Shown here piece after piece: positions 35,872-46,943 of a stretch of 50,634 nucleotides of DNA (position 1 is its first letter; the number at the start of each line of letters is the position of its first letter). The stretch lies in contig CALKBZ010000038.1 of assembly GCA_937775295.1 (NCBI GenBank), positions 1-50,634 of the forward strand. The letters are read 5' to 3'. The stretch comes from an uncultured Opitutales bacterium (GTDB lineage Bacteria > Verrucomicrobiota > Verrucomicrobiia > Opitutales > Coraliomargaritaceae). The position numbers and the translations under genes were made by a program. The notes under the pieces are model-generated. The model saw nothing but the letters and a program-made list of their open reading frames with translations. It did no database searches and was not told the DNA's origin.

Positions 35872-37524
35872 ATGCTATCTTGTAAAGACCTTTCAGTCGA
35901 GCTGTCCGCCGGCGGTACACGCATTTTAGATGGTGCGAGCGCGCGCTTTAAACCGAAGGCACTCAATGCGGTGATTGGGCCCTCGGGCTGTGGAAAAACC
36001 ACCTTGGTGCGGGCCATGCTTGGGCTGTCTTCGCGTCTAGGCGAAGTCTTTATGGCCGGCGAGCTGGTTGCCAACAGTGAAGCCTTGCGCGGCAAGCTGG
36101 CGTTTGTACCGCAGTTCAGTATCGCTCAAGAGCGCCTGAGTGTGGAGGAAGCGCTACGCACTGCGCTGGATCTGTGCGTGGTCGATGTGGCGACGAAGCA
36201 AGCGCGGTTGGAGGAGATTATAAAGCGCATCGGCTTAGACATGCACCGCGATAAGCGGGTGGGGGGCTTGAGTGGCGGGCAGTTGCGGCGTCTTGGCCTC
36301 GGATTGGAACTCGTCGGTGATCCGCAATGCATGGTTTGTGATGAAGTGACGAGTGGGCTGGACCCGCGTTCGGAGGATCAGATTTTGACGATGTTACAAG
36401 GTCTGCGTGATGAGCGGGAGAAAACTTTTATCTGTATTATTCACAATCTCGCCAAATTGAATTTCTTCGATTGGATCACCGTGGTATTTGAAGGGACAGT
36501 GGTGTTTCAGGGCGGTTTGGATGCGCTACTGGAGTATTTTGAAATTCCCGATGCGCTACATCTTTACGATCAACTGAATGCGCATTCGATCAAGCATTGG
36601 CGGCAGCGTTGGAGCGCAGCGAGCAATGAAGCTGCGGAGTTTGAGGCGTCGCCGACACTCGCGCCGCCGCTGCCATCAGCACTGAGCCAGACCTGGACTT
36701 TGTCAAAGCGCCGCGCGCTGTTGTTTAAGCGAGATAAGGGCTATTGGATGCTGACACTAGGTATTACAATTGGGTTTCCGCTGTTGGTGACGATTTTTGC
36801 AATGGATGGGTTGCCGCAACTGCGTGGGTTGGCGATGAGTGCGTCGAGTGGCTTTGTCGAGCAGGCGCAGGAAAATTTACGTTACCGGATCGATGCCTTG
36901 GAGTCGGCGTCATTGGTCACGGGTTTGATTTTGTTTCAAGTGATCCTGCTGACCTTGATGGGCAGTAATAATGGCGCGCGCGAAATCGCGGGTGAGCGTA
37001 ATCTCTACGAGAAAGAGCGCTTCGCCGGCTTGCGGCCGCGGTCGTATGCGACCAGTAAGTTGCTGTTTACTTCGGCGGTGGCGATCGGGCAGGGGTTGTG
37101 GATGACGCTGTTCGTCAAATACGTCTGCGACTTCCCCGGGCCCTTGTTGCCACAAGCGCTGGTGCTAATATTGAGCTGCGTGTCAATGACTGCGATCTGC
37201 TTGGCATTTTCGGCGATTTTTAGTTCGGCAGACAAGGCGTCGCTGTTGTCGGTGTATTTGGTTGGGTTTCAGTTGCCGCTTTCCGGTGTGGTGTTGGCAC
37301 TGCCAGAGGTGCTAGTGTGGGTCTGCCGGCCGTTTATCAATGCGTATTGGGGCTGGGCCGGGTATTTTGGCTCGATGATTGATTCGCGCTTTTACGATGC
37401 GTATCGTCTGGAATCTTCGGAGATGATCCCCAGCCCAATGCTGGCTTGTGGGGTGCTTGGTTTGCATTTCTGTGTCGGTGCGGCATTAGTGTTTTGGGGT
37501 TGCCACCAAAAGAAGGTGACTTAA
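35872..37524 (+). CDS. ABCG-type half-transporter (ATPase fused to ABC-2 permease)
   Basis: Inner-membrane transporter of 550 residues. The ATPase half (1-240) has Walker [10 protein letters not shown] at 36-44, signature LSGGQLRRL at 133-141, Walker [13 protein letters not shown] near 153-164 and the H-loop His near 181. The membrane half (about 280-550) carries six predicted segments, including the [21 protein letters not shown] stretch typical of the ABC2/White family. ATPase-first order is the ABCG layout; it probably works as a homodimer. Followed by a lipoprotein and a TPR-like secreted protein in the same direction, suggesting export or trafficking of an envelope component. Confidence 0.88.
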   Translation: MLSCKDLSVELSAGGTRILDGASARFKPKALNAVIGPSGCGKTTLVRAMLGLSSRLGEVFMAGELVANSEALRGKLAFVPQFSIAQERLSVEEALRTALDLCVVDVATKQARLEEIIKRIGLDMHRDKRVGGLSGGQLRRLGLGLELVGDPQCMVCDEVTSGLDPRSEDQILTMLQGLRDEREKTFICIIHNLAKLNFFDWITVVFEGTVVFQGGLDALLEYFEIPDALHLYDQLNAHSIKHWRQRWSAASNEAAEFEASPTLAPPLPSALSQTWTLSKRRALLFKRDKGYWMLTLGITIGFPLLVTIFAMDGLPQLRGLAMSASSGFVEQAQENLRYRIDALESASLVTGLILFQVILLTLMGSNNGAREIAGERNLYEKERFAGLRPRSYATSKLLFTSAVAIGQGLWMTLFVKYVCDFPGPLLPQALVLILSCVSMTAICLAFSAIFSSADKASLLSVYLVGFQLPLSGVVLALPEVLVWVCRPFINAYWGWAGYFGSMIDSRFYDAYRLESSEMIPSPMLACGVLGLHFCVGAALVFWGCHQKKVT

Positions 37525-37567
37525 CCCTTATTGAAACAATTTTAATCGAATGCCGATACACGGTCTT

Positions 37568-37960
37568 ATGCCCCCTTTGAAACCTGCAAAACCCCGAAAG
37601 CCCGCGTCGATCTTGATCGGCTTCTCTCTGCTCTTCTCTCTGCTTGCTGTCGCACTGAGCAGTGGCTGCGGTGACAATTTCTCAGACCTCGAAGTGCTGC
37701 CGACCGAGAGCTACATGAAGAAGCCCGGCGATTTTTTGGGGAATACGTATACGATTCGCGCGCAGATTGATTCGCAGGTAAAGTGGGAGAAGGGCGTTGG
37801 TCGTATTTTGGCCGTGCTACCAGAGAGCGGTGGCTCGCGGTTGCCAGTCTTTGTGCCAGATGAAGTCGGTGGTAATTTACATATTGGGCAGCGTTACGAA
37901 ATGCGTGCCAGAATCGAAGCAGGAGGGCTGATCTATGTTGAAAGTTTGCGCAAGTATTAG
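37568..37960 (+). CDS. Small lipoprotein, unknown function
   Basis: 130 residues starting [12 protein letters not shown], with a hydrophobic stretch and a lipobox ending LSSGC, so a membrane lipoprotein. The mature part ([20 protein letters not shown] through [19 protein letters not shown]) looks like a small beta-barrel of OB-fold type. An ATG six codons earlier is also possible. It follows the ABCG gene by 43 bases and overlaps the next gene by 26 bases, so the three are probably one operon. Confidence 0.75.
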   Translation: MPPLKPAKPRKPASILIGFSLLFSLLAVALSSGCGDNFSDLEVLPTESYMKKPGDFLGNTYTIRAQIDSQVKWEKGVGRILAVLPESGGSRLPVFVPDEVGGNLHIGQRYEMRARIEAGGLIYVESLRKY

Positions 37961-39848
37961 TCTTTTTTGGGTGGTCGCTCAGATCACCTCTCACGCTCAG
38001 GGCTACGCGCCTGTTGGAGCTCCAGCTGGGCCAGCGCCCGCTGCTGCTGGTATGTCTGCACCGACGGGTGGGATGTTTGAAAGCAACACATTTTTGGAAA
38101 TGGCGAGCCGGGCATTTGATCCATCTAGTGATTCGATGGATTTTGAGAATGGTAGTTTTGCCTGGAAGGGACGCACTTTTAATTTGACTAGTCAGCGGGC
38201 ATTTCGGGCCCGTTTTGAGCGTTTCCTGTTGGCATCGCCGACCGAGGAAGAGGAGAGCTATGCGATGCTGATGGATGATGTGCTACAGCGCTTGTCTGTG
38301 GCGAATGATCGCAGCGACGACGCCATCCTAGAAACTTGGGAGATGTTGTTTCGAGCCGCACGATTTGATACCGATGGTGGCAATAGCACCATCGTGGCGA
38401 ATCAGGTGTTCAATGCCTGGCGTATTCGCAAGGAGATGCGCGGCACTGCGCTGACTCAGCGTGAGTTGGCAGACATGCGCCGCCATCAACAGACAGTGGT
38501 CGCGAATCGCGCGTTGATGCTTGAAAAATTAAAGGAGAAAAAGCAGCGCGAGTCGGTGCGCACGACTTCGGAGGAAAATAATGAAAAGGCCGCCCCCAGT
38601 TCCTTGCCGACAGAGGGCGCCTTTCGCGCATTGGAGCTGGCCGAGACCGAAGCCAAGCTAATCGCGATGGAAGGGCAAGCGGCGTTGACCGGCATCCAAG
38701 CGAAGTTACAGATGCAGAGCCAAATCGTGGCATTCCTGGTGCAGCGTCGCTATCAGCATGCCTTGGTGCTTTCGGGCTTTTACCAATTATTGTTTAAGGG
38801 ATCACAGCAACAGCTGGAAGTGGGTAAGGGCGAGTTGAAGTCGTTTTTCCCAAATACAGACATGGTATTTACGGTCGATATGATGGCCTTCGTCGCTAAC
38901 GAGGCGATCACTGATGTGAACAAGGGAGTGGTCGCGGTGAACACGGCGTATGCCGAAGACCGCGCGATCATCGCATTGGAGCGGCTGCAAGAGACCTTTT
39001 TTCTCGGCGAATATATGCCCGAGTTAAATGCGATCCCTGTCGAGCAGCGTCGCCTGTTGCTCGATTTGTATCGCGATATGCTGGAGGCCGTCGAGTTGGC
39101 TGAGGCTAAAGACTACAACGGTGTGGCTCAGTATGCGGAGCGTATTGCGTTGATTGCGAAAGATTTTCCGAAGATGCGTGTCCTCTCCAGTGTCGAGACT
39201 GCCAAAAGTATGAGCGACATGGCGGTATTTGCCGCGTCGCAGTATCGTAATCTTGGCGACATCGATAAAGCGCGTGCTGAGTTGCGGCAGGCGATTGATA
39301 TTTGGCCGTCGAATCCGTCGATTCGCGAGTTTCAACAAGAAACCACAAAACTGGCGACCGCGGGCTCGCAAGGTGTGCAAATTTTTGACGACTTATACCA
39401 GCGCGGTGGCCATCGCGGTATTTATGACCGGCGCATGGACTTGGGCTTTGCTTTGGCTGAGGATCCCGTGCGTCGGCCTTTACTGATGGAGGTGATCGAG
39501 CAGGTCTCGACCATTGATTTGTTGGTGGCGCAGAGCGCCGAAGCGTTGAAGCAGGGCGACCCTTATGTGGCTTGGGAGCTGTTGGCCGAGGCTGCAAAGT
39601 TTGATCCAAATGATGCGCCGATGAATCGTGCGCGTGCGGAGTTGGCGCCAAGAGTCGCGGATTTTGTGGTCTATTTGGACCGCGCGCAGCGTCAGGCGGC
39701 GGAGGCTCAGCACGCGGGTTCGTTAGCAGCATTTTTGGCAGCGCAGGATATTTATCCCGCCAGCCGAATGTGCCGTGAGGGGATCGAGCGCCAGTCTTCA
39801 GCCTTAATGGCGCAATTGAGTGTACAGGCAGAAGTGGCCGAAGAGTAG
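37935..39848 (+). CDS. Large secreted TPR/coiled-coil protein, unknown function
   Basis: 637 residues with a signal peptide (to about residue 22) and a Pro/Ala/Gly linker. The helical body has a coiled-coil core (about 150-265: [40 protein letters not shown]) and TPR-like pairs in the C-terminal half ([62 protein letters not shown]). Overlaps the preceding lipoprotein by 26 bases. It could scaffold an envelope complex with the ABCG transporter. No homologue recognised. Confidence 0.72.
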   Translation: MLKVCASISLFWVVAQITSHAQGYAPVGAPAGPAPAAAGMSAPTGGMFESNTFLEMASRAFDPSSDSMDFENGSFAWKGRTFNLTSQRAFRARFERFLLASPTEEEESYAMLMDDVLQRLSVANDRSDDAILETWEMLFRAARFDTDGGNSTIVANQVFNAWRIRKEMRGTALTQRELADMRRHQQTVVANRALMLEKLKEKKQRESVRTTSEENNEKAAPSSLPTEGAFRALELAETEAKLIAMEGQAALTGIQAKLQMQSQIVAFLVQRRYQHALVLSGFYQLLFKGSQQQLEVGKGELKSFFPNTDMVFTVDMMAFVANEAITDVNKGVVAVNTAYAEDRAIIALERLQETFFLGEYMPELNAIPVEQRRLLLDLYRDMLEAVELAEAKDYNGVAQYAERIALIAKDFPKMRVLSSVETAKSMSDMAVFAASQYRNLGDIDKARAELRQAIDIWPSNPSIREFQQETTKLATAGSQGVQIFDDLYQRGGHRGIYDRRMDLGFALAEDPVRRPLLMEVIEQVSTIDLLVAQSAEALKQGDPYVAWELLAEAAKFDPNDAPMNRARAELAPRVADFVVYLDRAQRQAAEAQHAGSLAAFLAAQDIYPASRMCREGIERQSSALMAQLSVQAEVAEE

Positions 39849-39978
39849 CCCTTCACCGTGAAGCAGGCATTTCTGTCTGTTATTTTCTAGTGCTTAGTCT
39901 GAGGTCACAGGCAAGAATGTCTGTATCACTGTTATTTCAAGGATCAATTTACTTGAGCCGCGCGCGCGGTCGCTCACA

Positions 39979-40221
39979 TTGCTCTCTGTGATCGGACTCG
40001 ATGTAGATATCTTTTTCCTCCTCTATCTAGGGAGTGGCTTTGCGCTGCTCTTCGGTTTGTGGTTTTACTATGATTGGAAGGATAAGCATCTTCTTGCCGC
40101 CCAGCGCTCGAAGGTCATTTATCACTGTATTAAATGCAGCCAGATTTACACGGGTGTACATGGCAGTGAAGAATGCGATTGCCCTCAGTGCGGGTTTATC
40201 AATGGTCGTCTGCGCTTCTAA
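39979..40221 (+). CDS. Small membrane protein with zinc-ribbon tail
   Basis: 80 residues: one membrane segment (about 10-30), a charged stretch (DWKDKHLLAAQRSK), then a four-Cys zinc ribbon (CIKCSQIYTG...CDCPQCG). The short gap before it has no gene. The architecture suggests a cytoplasm-facing zinc finger anchored to the membrane. It precedes guaA by 71 bases. Function unknown. Confidence 0.65.
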   Translation: MLSVIGLDVDIFFLLYLGSGFALLFGLWFYYDWKDKHLLAAQRSKVIYHCIKCSQIYTGVHGSEECDCPQCGFINGRLRF

Positions 40222-40292
40222 GGAAGCGGTTTTCAGTTCACTCGTTTTTAGTTCTCAGTTTTCGCAATTTCATTTTTTAGAATTTCAATATC

Positions 40293-41840
40293 ATGCCAGA
40301 TCATATCGCAGTTCTCGATTTCGGTTCTCAATATACGCAGGTCATTGCCCGTCGTATTCGTGAGGCCAATGTCCTTTCCCGTATTTATCCGTATAACACG
40401 CAAGCTAGCGTGCTTAAGGAAGCGGGCGTTAAGGGTGTCATCCTTTCCGGTGGCCCGTCTTCGGTGTTGGCCGAAGGCTCGCCGCGTCCAGATGCGAAAG
40501 TCTTTGAAATGGGCCTCCCCGTGTTGGGTATTTGCTATGGCGAGCAGCTGATGGCACACATGCTCGGTGGCCGCGTGGCTAAAAGTGATGAGCGCGAGTT
40601 TGGCCACGGCACACTCAATATCGCAATCAAGGGCAAGCTGTTCGAAGGCATGCCGGACACACTGAGTGTCTGGAATTCGCATGGCGATCGCCTAGAGCAG
40701 CTTCCTGAAGGGTTCGAAGCGGTCGCTTCGACTGAGAATTCGCCTTACGCGACGATTCAAGATGCGAAACGTAATTTCTACGGCATGCAATTTCACCCCG
40801 AGGTGGCGCACTCCGAGATGGGCACTGAGGTGATTGCGAACTTCCTCTTCAAGATTTGTGGCTGCGATTCGGATTGGTCGATGGCCAACTACATCGAAGA
40901 AAGCGTGCAGAAGATCAAAGACACTGTCGGCGACGAGCGCGTGATCCTAGGTCTGTCCGGTGGGGTGGATTCTTCGGTCGCGGCTGCGTTGATTCACAGA
41001 GCGATCGGCAAGCAGCTGACATGCGTGTTTGTGGATAATGGTCTGCTGCGCTTACATGAGCGTGAGCAGGTTGAAAAACTTTACGGCGATCACTTCGATC
41101 TCGATGTGCGCGTGGCCGATAAAGGCAAGTTCTTCTTAGATCGTTTGGCTGGTGTGTCGGATCCAGAAACGAAGCGTAAGATTATCGGCAATGCTTTCGT
41201 CGAGGTGTTTGATGAGTCGGTCACCGAGCTCAAGGAGTACGGCAACTACACCTTCCTCGCTCAGGGCACGCTCTATCCAGATGTGATCGAGTCGATCGCG
41301 ATCGATGGCAACCCTGCGGCGCTGATTAAAAGCCACCACAATGTTGGTGGGCTTCCGGAGAAGATGAACCTCAAGCTGCTGGAGCCGCTGCGCGAACTGT
41401 TTAAGGATGAAGTGCGAGAGCTTGGCTCCCAACTCGGCTTGCCGAAGGAAGTCGTTTGGCGTCAACCATTCCCAGGTCCAGGGCTTGGCGTGCGCGTCAT
41501 GGGGCCGATCAGGGAAGAGGATCTGGTCGTGCTGCGCAAGGCGGATGCGATTCTTCAAGAAGAGATGATGGCTGCGGATCTTTATTACAAGGTGTGGCAG
41601 TCGTTCTGCGTATTCCTGCCGGTTAAAACAGTCGGTGTGATGGGCGATGAACGCACCTACGAAAACGTGGTTGCGCTACGTATCGTCGAGAGCCTTGACG
41701 CGATGACAGCCGACTGGGCGCGTGTCCCTTACGAAGTGCTTCGTAAAATTTCGAGCCGTATCATCAATGAGGTGTCAGGTTGCAATCGTGTGGTCCTCGA
41801 CATTAGCTCGAAACCACCGAGCACGATCGAGTGGGAGTAG
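40293..41840 (+). CDS. guaA: GMP synthase (glutamine-hydrolysing)
   Basis: Converts XMP to GMP. The 515-residue protein fuses a class I glutamine amidotransferase (nucleophile Cys near 81 in [23 protein letters not shown] carries the His/Glu) to the ATP-pyrophosphatase domain (PP-loop [14 protein letters not shown] near 221) and the C-terminal dimer domain ending IEWE, as in family members. A T-rich leader without Shine-Dalgarno precedes the ATG. Next gene is a LolA-like secreted protein 69 bases downstream. Confidence 0.97.
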   Translation: MPDHIAVLDFGSQYTQVIARRIREANVLSRIYPYNTQASVLKEAGVKGVILSGGPSSVLAEGSPRPDAKVFEMGLPVLGICYGEQLMAHMLGGRVAKSDEREFGHGTLNIAIKGKLFEGMPDTLSVWNSHGDRLEQLPEGFEAVASTENSPYATIQDAKRNFYGMQFHPEVAHSEMGTEVIANFLFKICGCDSDWSMANYIEESVQKIKDTVGDERVILGLSGGVDSSVAAALIHRAIGKQLTCVFVDNGLLRLHEREQVEKLYGDHFDLDVRVADKGKFFLDRLAGVSDPETKRKIIGNAFVEVFDESVTELKEYGNYTFLAQGTLYPDVIESIAIDGNPAALIKSHHNVGGLPEKMNLKLLEPLRELFKDEVRELGSQLGLPKEVVWRQPFPGPGLGVRVMGPIREEDLVVLRKADAILQEEMMAADLYYKVWQSFCVFLPVKTVGVMGDERTYENVVALRIVESLDAMTADWARVPYEVLRKISSRIINEVSGCNRVVLDISSKPPSTIEWE

Positions 41841-41909
41841 TGCGCATGGGTTTGCTGTGCGATTCAGTTTCGAACAAATTCGGTTCAGCCAGGTCTGAAG
41901 CATGTAAGT

Positions 41910-42644
41910 ATGAAATTATTATCCTCAATTTTTTTAATAGCTTTCGCCGCTCCGCTGTTTGCTGATGGGCCGAAAGTGAGTGCCATTGTTGAGCGCGCCC
42001 GTGCCACAGTTGGCGCTGAGGCGGCGTTGAACAATATAGTCACTTTGCAGATGAGTGGCTGGATCGAGCCGGCGGAGTCTAAAATGCCGAGTGCGACGAT
42101 TCTGATTATTTCGCGCAAGCCCTGTTCGCAGCGCTTAGTGGTGACAGTCGATGACCTAGTCGAAACGACGATTCTGGCAGGCAACTCGGGTTGCATTATC
42201 CGCTCAAATTTAAGTGATGTGGATAAGCGCTCTCAAATTCGCACGATGACGGATGGGGAACTTAAACGTGTCGCATTCAGCGCCCGTCAGCTCTTTAGTT
42301 TCTATGGTGCCGATTTTAAGGGTGGCGAGCGCATCGAATATCAGGGGATTGAGCAACGACGTGGCGTGCGTTGCCATAAACTGTTGTATTCCTACCCAGA
42401 CGGCATTTCCACCACGCGCTATTTTGCCATCAATGATGATACGCTCGTTTCAACAATTACGGATAAAGGAGTTGAGAGTGTCGAAGTCGGCGAACAAATT
42501 GTTGCGGGCATTCGATTTCCCAGACGCGTTGAGTATTATCAAGGGCAGAAAATGCTACACACGATGGTGGTTCATGATATTAAAGTGAACAAGCCATTGA
42601 AGCGTGGAATCTTTACTATCCCGACCGGTCAAAAAACTAAGTAA
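41910..42644 (+). CDS. LolA/LolB-like secreted protein
   Basis: 244 residues with a signal peptide (LLSSIFLIAFAAPLFADG) and a beta-rich mature part, with YFAINDDTLVSTITDK and FPRRVEYYQGQKMLH resembling the outer-membrane-lipoprotein-sorting fold (half-barrel that carries lipid tails). The similarity is to the broad family, not to LolA itself. Lies between guaA and hisD; any link to them is only positional. Confidence 0.65.
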   Translation: MKLLSSIFLIAFAAPLFADGPKVSAIVERARATVGAEAALNNIVTLQMSGWIEPAESKMPSATILIISRKPCSQRLVVTVDDLVETTILAGNSGCIIRSNLSDVDKRSQIRTMTDGELKRVAFSARQLFSFYGADFKGGERIEYQGIEQRRGVRCHKLLYSYPDGISTTRYFAINDDTLVSTITDKGVESVEVGEQIVAGIRFPRRVEYYQGQKMLHTMVVHDIKVNKPLKRGIFTIPTGQKTK

Positions 42645-42692
42645 GCACGGCTCTTCTAGCCGCAGACGCTCACAGTTCTATTCTAGTTTATT

Positions 42693-43988
42693 ATGCAAAC
42701 ACTCGAATTTTCAGATTCGCCTAAATTTTTTAATGCTCTGCGCCAGTTCTGCGCCAATGCCACTGTGTCGGGGGATGTCTCTGACGTGGTCACAGCCGTG
42801 TTGGCCGATGTGAAAGCGCACGGCGACAAGGCGGTGCTTGAATACACGCAGAAGTTTGACGGCGCGCACTTGAATGCCACAGCAATGCGCGTTGACCCCG
42901 TCGAGATGAAAGCGGCATTAAAGAGCCTGTCAGCTGCTGACCGTAAAGCGATTCGCGAGTCCATCGCGCTGGTTAAAGCGTTCCATAAAAAGACCCTACC
43001 TAAAAATTGGAAGACGAAGAACGCGCAAGGTGGTATTGTCGGCGAACGCTTCTATCCGATTCAACGTGTCGGGCTGTATGTGCCTGGCGGTAATGTGCCG
43101 CTGGTTTCGACTGTCATTATGACGGCGGTACTGGCGAAGCTGGTAAAGAACCCCGAGATTTGCGTCTGCACGCCACCGGCTGCGGATGGTTCGATTGCAC
43201 CAGGTATGCTGGCTGCGCTTTCGATGGTCGGCATTGATGAAGTGTATAAAGTGGGCGGTGTGCAAGCCGTTGGCGCAATGGCCTATGGCACCGCAACCGT
43301 TCCAGCGGTGGACAAAATATTTGGTCCCGGCAATGCCTTCGTGATGGAGGCGAAGCGTCAAGTGCTGGGCACTGTGGGAATCGATCTGCTGCCTGGGCCG
43401 AGTGAAGTGATGATCATCGCCGATGCGGGGGCGAATCCACACCATGTCGCCGCGGACTTAATTGCACAGGCCGAACACGGCAGCGGTAAAGAAATTATTT
43501 ATCTGGCGACTACCAGCAAGGTGCTGCTGAGCAAGATCGAGAAATCCCTGGTCAAGCAATTACCCGAGCGCAGCCACGCCGCAAAATGTGAGAAGGTCTT
43601 GAAGAGCCGCTTCCTTGCGGTGATTTGTAAGAATCTCGATCAGGCTGCACAGGTCTCGAATTATATCGCACCGGAGCACCTGGAGCTACAGATCGCCGAC
43701 AAGTCGATTGATGCGTTGACGAAAAAGATCACCACTGCGGGCGCGATCCTGCAGGGCTATATGACGCCGACCGTATTGGGCGATTTTACCGCTGGGCCGA
43801 GCCACACGTTGCCGACTGGCCGTGCGGGGCGTTTCTTCAGTGGTTTGCAAGCGACCGACTTTATTCGGCGCTCTAGTATCCTACGCTACGACGCCAAGAG
43901 CCTCGCGAATGCGGCTCCAGTGGTGGAGACCTTTGCGCGTTTGGAAAAGCTCGACGGTCACGGGCGCTCGCTAACGATTCGTCTCTAA
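42693..43988 (+). CDS. hisD: Histidinol dehydrogenase
   Basis: Last two steps of histidine synthesis (histidinol to histidine, NAD and zinc dependent). The 431-residue protein shows GLYVPGGNVPLVSTVIMTAV, VDKIFGPGNAFVMEAKRQV, GPSEVMIIAD and IAPEHLELQ, with the zinc-ligand GPSHTLPTGRAGRFFSGL stretch near the C-terminus. A strong terminator follows. The next his gene is about 1 kb further on, past a broken gene. Confidence 0.97.
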   Translation: MQTLEFSDSPKFFNALRQFCANATVSGDVSDVVTAVLADVKAHGDKAVLEYTQKFDGAHLNATAMRVDPVEMKAALKSLSAADRKAIRESIALVKAFHKKTLPKNWKTKNAQGGIVGERFYPIQRVGLYVPGGNVPLVSTVIMTAVLAKLVKNPEICVCTPPAADGSIAPGMLAALSMVGIDEVYKVGGVQAVGAMAYGTATVPAVDKIFGPGNAFVMEAKRQVLGTVGIDLLPGPSEVMIIADAGANPHHVAADLIAQAEHGSGKEIIYLATTSKVLLSKIEKSLVKQLPERSHAAKCEKVLKSRFLAVICKNLDQAAQVSNYIAPEHLELQIADKSIDALTKKITTAGAILQGYMTPTVLGDFTAGPSHTLPTGRAGRFFSGLQATDFIRRSSILRYDAKSLANAAPVVETFARLEKLDGHGRSLTIRL

Positions 43989-44021
43989 GCGCACTTTGTA
44001 ATCTCGTTATTAGTGAGAACC

Positions 44022-44053
44022 CCGCTCGGCGTACACCGAGCGGTTTTTTTTTT
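44022..44053 (+). terminator. Intrinsic terminator after hisD
   Basis: CCGCTCGG (44022-44029) pairs with CCGAGCGG (44036-44043) around a six-base loop, followed by about ten T. Confidence 0.93.
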
Positions 44054-44138
44054 AGAAAATTGCTGTGATTGCTAGAGGGTCACATCGAGCAGGTGCAGCC
44101 GGAGCAAGAATGGGGTTAGTCGTAGTGGTCTGTATGAT

Positions 44139-44899
44139 CTAGGGTCGTGATATTCGCAGCGATTGGTTTTTCGGAATTTTAGCTGCTGACTTCGAATCGC
44201 CGATTCTCAGATTGTAAGTAGTGTCGATCTTGTCGATGCCCTAGACGGCAGCGCCGACTTACTTGTATTCCATTTCAAAGGCGGTTTTCAAACCCGCGGC
44301 AATGGAGCAGCGAATGCCAAGAATGGTATTGAGGATGGTTCCGCTGGGCTATCCAATCTTTAAGATGCCGTCGAGGTCGTGGTAGAGCGTGGAACCGCAG
44401 CCGATGACGACAGTAGTGGCATCGAAGAACCATAGCGCGCCTACCCAGTCCTCTTTGTTGTCACCAGCATTATGTTTATTTAGCCAGACTGGGCCAAGCT
44501 CCATCTCGAGTTCGAATCGGTCACTCCTTTCATAGCGATCGCCCAGTTTTCGAGCTTCGGAATTGACCCTTTCGATATCTGATAGGGCAAAGATTACAGG
44601 AGCCTCATTTCAGATTCCACACGCATAGCCTGTTTGGTGGATACAATTCGCCAGTCGTAAAAGACACGCCCGTCTTCCATCATCAATGCGACTGGTTTCT
44701 TGGTGGTGATACGCTCGACGTGCTACTGGCTGATCGTGAGCGTGCCGGCAAAGGGTGTAGGAAAAGTCACTTTATTGGCTTCGATGCGAATGAGTTCGCC
44801 AATCAGCCGAGAACCATTTGTCATCCGGATTTTATCGGCGTTGCTACTTTGGGCTATCAGAATCACCACAAAAGCAGGAATTATGAGTTTTCTGAACAT
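44139..44899 (-). pseudogene. Broken DUF481-like outer-membrane barrel gene
   Basis: Reading leftward from ATG 44899 gives MFRKLIIPAFVVILIAQSSN (signal peptide), then MTNGSRLIGELIRIEANKV and VTFPTPFAGTLTI, then an in-frame stop (TAG), more sensible protein (VERITTKKPVALMMEDGRV), and after a one-base shift EAPVIFALSDIERVNSEARK and FELEMELGP. The tail of that frame carries further stops around ILNTILGIRCSIAAGLKT and IDTTYNLRIGD. The domain order (substrate-like N-terminus, then a barrel with DTTYxLRIG) fits DUF481/YdiY-type outer-membrane proteins. At least three stops plus a frameshift: dead gene. Confidence 0.75.
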
Positions 44900-45051
44900 T
44901 TTGGATTTACCTCTGGCGAGTGAAGTAGTCTTTATAGAGCGGTCGCTATGATTGCATGAAAAGCAAATCGCTGGTTATCTGTCAAAGTTGATTGAAGAGC
45001 GGTTTTCCGGAGGCGGGTGGCTTGCGCGTCCGTCTTTTGCTAATTCGATAT

Positions 45052-46149
45052 ATGCCCATGAAGAAAAATTTTAATGCCAATGCGCGTGCCTTAGCACATA
45101 TCCAGGAATTACATGCCTATGTACCTGGTGAGCAACCGCAGGGGCAGGGATGGGTCAAGCTCAACACCAATGAGAATCCGTATCCACCGTCGCCAAGAGT
45201 GGCCCAGGCGGTGGGCGCTGAGGTGGCGCAACTGCGTCGCTACCCAGAGCCAGTCAGCCAGCAACTCCGTACTGTGATCGGTGAGCGGTTCGGCCTGACT
45301 GCACAAAACGTCATTATAGGTAATGGCTCTGACAATATTTTAGATCTAATTACGCGCTGCTATGTTTCCGCAGAGGGGGCGGGGCACACCGTACCGAGTT
45401 ACTCGCTCTACCCAGTCGTGGCGGGGATGTCGGGCAAAGGCATGATTGATGTGCCGTTTACCCGCTCAATGGAGTTGGATGTGGAGGCGATGGTCGCAGT
45501 CAATGCGCCGGTTTTTTTCCTGACTTCGCCGAATGCACCGACTGGCGTGGCGTTTTCTCTGACTGCCATTGAAGCGGTGCTGCAACGAATCGACGGGATC
45601 TTGGTGGTGGACGAGGCCTATGTCGATTTCGGCGGCGAGACTGCGGTGGCTCTGCTGCAGGATTATGAAAACCTGGTGGTGGTGCGCACGTTCTCGAAGT
45701 CGTACGCCCTCGCTGGTATGCGAGTTGGCTTTGGTCTGGCGAGCGCTGGTATTATCGGCATGTTGGATCGAGTGCGCGATGCCTATAATGTAGACCGAAT
45801 CGCACAGGTGGCGGCGCAGGCCGCGTTTGAAGATGTTGAATACTTTAAGTCGCAACGGCAGAAGGTGATTGCTACCCGTGCGTCGACCTTGGCTCAGCTC
45901 GACTCGCTCGGGTGGTTCACCTATCCATCGGCAGCCAATTTTCTATTCACCGAGCCGCAGAATGGCGCTGGAGAATCTGGTACGGCGGTGGCCGCTTCGC
46001 TGTTCGATCATTTAAAGCAGTCGCACGTATTGGTGCGCTATTTCCCTGCTCATCCTTTAACTTGCTCTTTTATACGCGTTAGCATAGGAACTGACGCTGA
46101 AATGGAGGCTTTTTTAATCGCTGTTACATCATGGCTGAATCACGCATAG
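45052..46149 (+). CDS. hisC: Histidinol-phosphate aminotransferase
   Basis: Step of histidine synthesis that transaminates imidazole acetol phosphate. The 365-residue PLP enzyme has the N-terminal [16 protein letters not shown] signature, [28 protein letters not shown] and the PLP Lys at about 216 in [16 protein letters not shown]. The frame opens 20 codons earlier at a TTG, but ATG 45052 (or 45058) starts the homology. Overlaps hisB by 19 bases, so the two are translated together. The 152 bases upstream after the dead DUF481 gene hold no clear promoter. Confidence 0.95.
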   Translation: MPMKKNFNANARALAHIQELHAYVPGEQPQGQGWVKLNTNENPYPPSPRVAQAVGAEVAQLRRYPEPVSQQLRTVIGERFGLTAQNVIIGNGSDNILDLITRCYVSAEGAGHTVPSYSLYPVVAGMSGKGMIDVPFTRSMELDVEAMVAVNAPVFFLTSPNAPTGVAFSLTAIEAVLQRIDGILVVDEAYVDFGGETAVALLQDYENLVVVRTFSKSYALAGMRVGFGLASAGIIGMLDRVRDAYNVDRIAQVAAQAAFEDVEYFKSQRQKVIATRASTLAQLDSLGWFTYPSAANFLFTEPQNGAGESGTAVAASLFDHLKQSHVLVRYFPAHPLTCSFIRVSIGTDAEMEAFLIAVTSWLNHA

Positions 46150-46733
46150 CAAAAATCACCCGCAATACTAAAGAGACGCAGATCGAAATGGAGCTGAATG
46201 TCGATGGCACTGGTGTGTCCGTAATCGACACTGGCATCCCGTTTTTCGATCACATGCTGACGCTCTTTGCAAAGCACGGTTTGTTTGACCTGAAGGTCAA
46301 GGCAACCGGCGATATCGACGTCGATTATCACCATATGGTCGAGGACACTGGTATTGTGCTCGGGCAGGCGCTGAAACAAGCGCTCGGCGACAAAGGCGGC
46401 ATTCGCCGTTACGGATTCTTTCTATTGCCGATGGATGAGTCATTGGCTCGTGTCGCACTGGATTTGTCGAACCGTCAGGCATTTGTCTATAATGTAGACT
46501 ATCAGTTCCCGATGGTGCGCGATTTCAGTATCGTGCTGGTAAAGGAGTTTTTTCAGGCCTTTGCCAACGATGCAGCTTGTAATTTGCACATTAATCTCGA
46601 ATACGGCGAAGAGCCGCACCACATTGCCGAAGCCATTTTTAAGGGCTTTGCTCGTGCGCTTGATATGGCGACGGCTGTCGATCCGCGCCTCGGCGGGGCG
46701 TTGCCTTCGACTAAGGGCACACTATCGAAGTAG
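46131..46733 (+). CDS. hisB: Imidazoleglycerol-phosphate dehydratase
   Basis: Dehydrates imidazoleglycerol phosphate in histidine synthesis. The 200-residue single-function form (no phosphatase part) shows [39 protein letters not shown] with the His/Glu metal ligands, and [24 protein letters not shown]. It starts inside hisC (19-base overlap). A terminator follows. Confidence 0.97.
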   Translation: MAESRIAKITRNTKETQIEMELNVDGTGVSVIDTGIPFFDHMLTLFAKHGLFDLKVKATGDIDVDYHHMVEDTGIVLGQALKQALGDKGGIRRYGFFLLPMDESLARVALDLSNRQAFVYNVDYQFPMVRDFSIVLVKEFFQAFANDAACNLHINLEYGEEPHHIAEAIFKGFARALDMATAVDPRLGGALPSTKGTLSK

Positions 46734-46755
46734 CTTCGAGCGCTATTTATTTAGT

Positions 46756-46788
46756 AAAGGACGATCCAGCCACGGGTCGTCCTTTTTT
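46756..46788 (+). terminator. Intrinsic terminator after hisB
   Basis: AAAGGACGA (46756-46764) pairs with TCGTCCTTT (46777-46785) across a 12-base loop, followed by T-run. A second small hairpin, ATGTCG/CGACAT, lies a few bases on. Confidence 0.88.
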
Positions 46789-46943
46789 GTATATTATGTC
46801 GTCGCAGGCGACATGCTCATTAGCGCTGGTTGTGTCGATTATAAGCTGGTCGAATTATGAGCCAGCGGGGAGAGGGATTTGATGGATTCGGGGGCTTGTC
46901 TGCTTGCATCCTGTTTTAGATTCGCCACTTTGCAGCGTTTCTT

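Noticed and set aside
35763-36095. 111-codon N-terminal extension of the leftward secreted protein
   Set aside because: It lies inside the divergent ABCG gene; the signal peptide starts at 35762.
44700-44951. 83-codon rightward frame
   Set aside because: It is the opposite strand of the dead DUF481-like gene, whose protein is recognisable.
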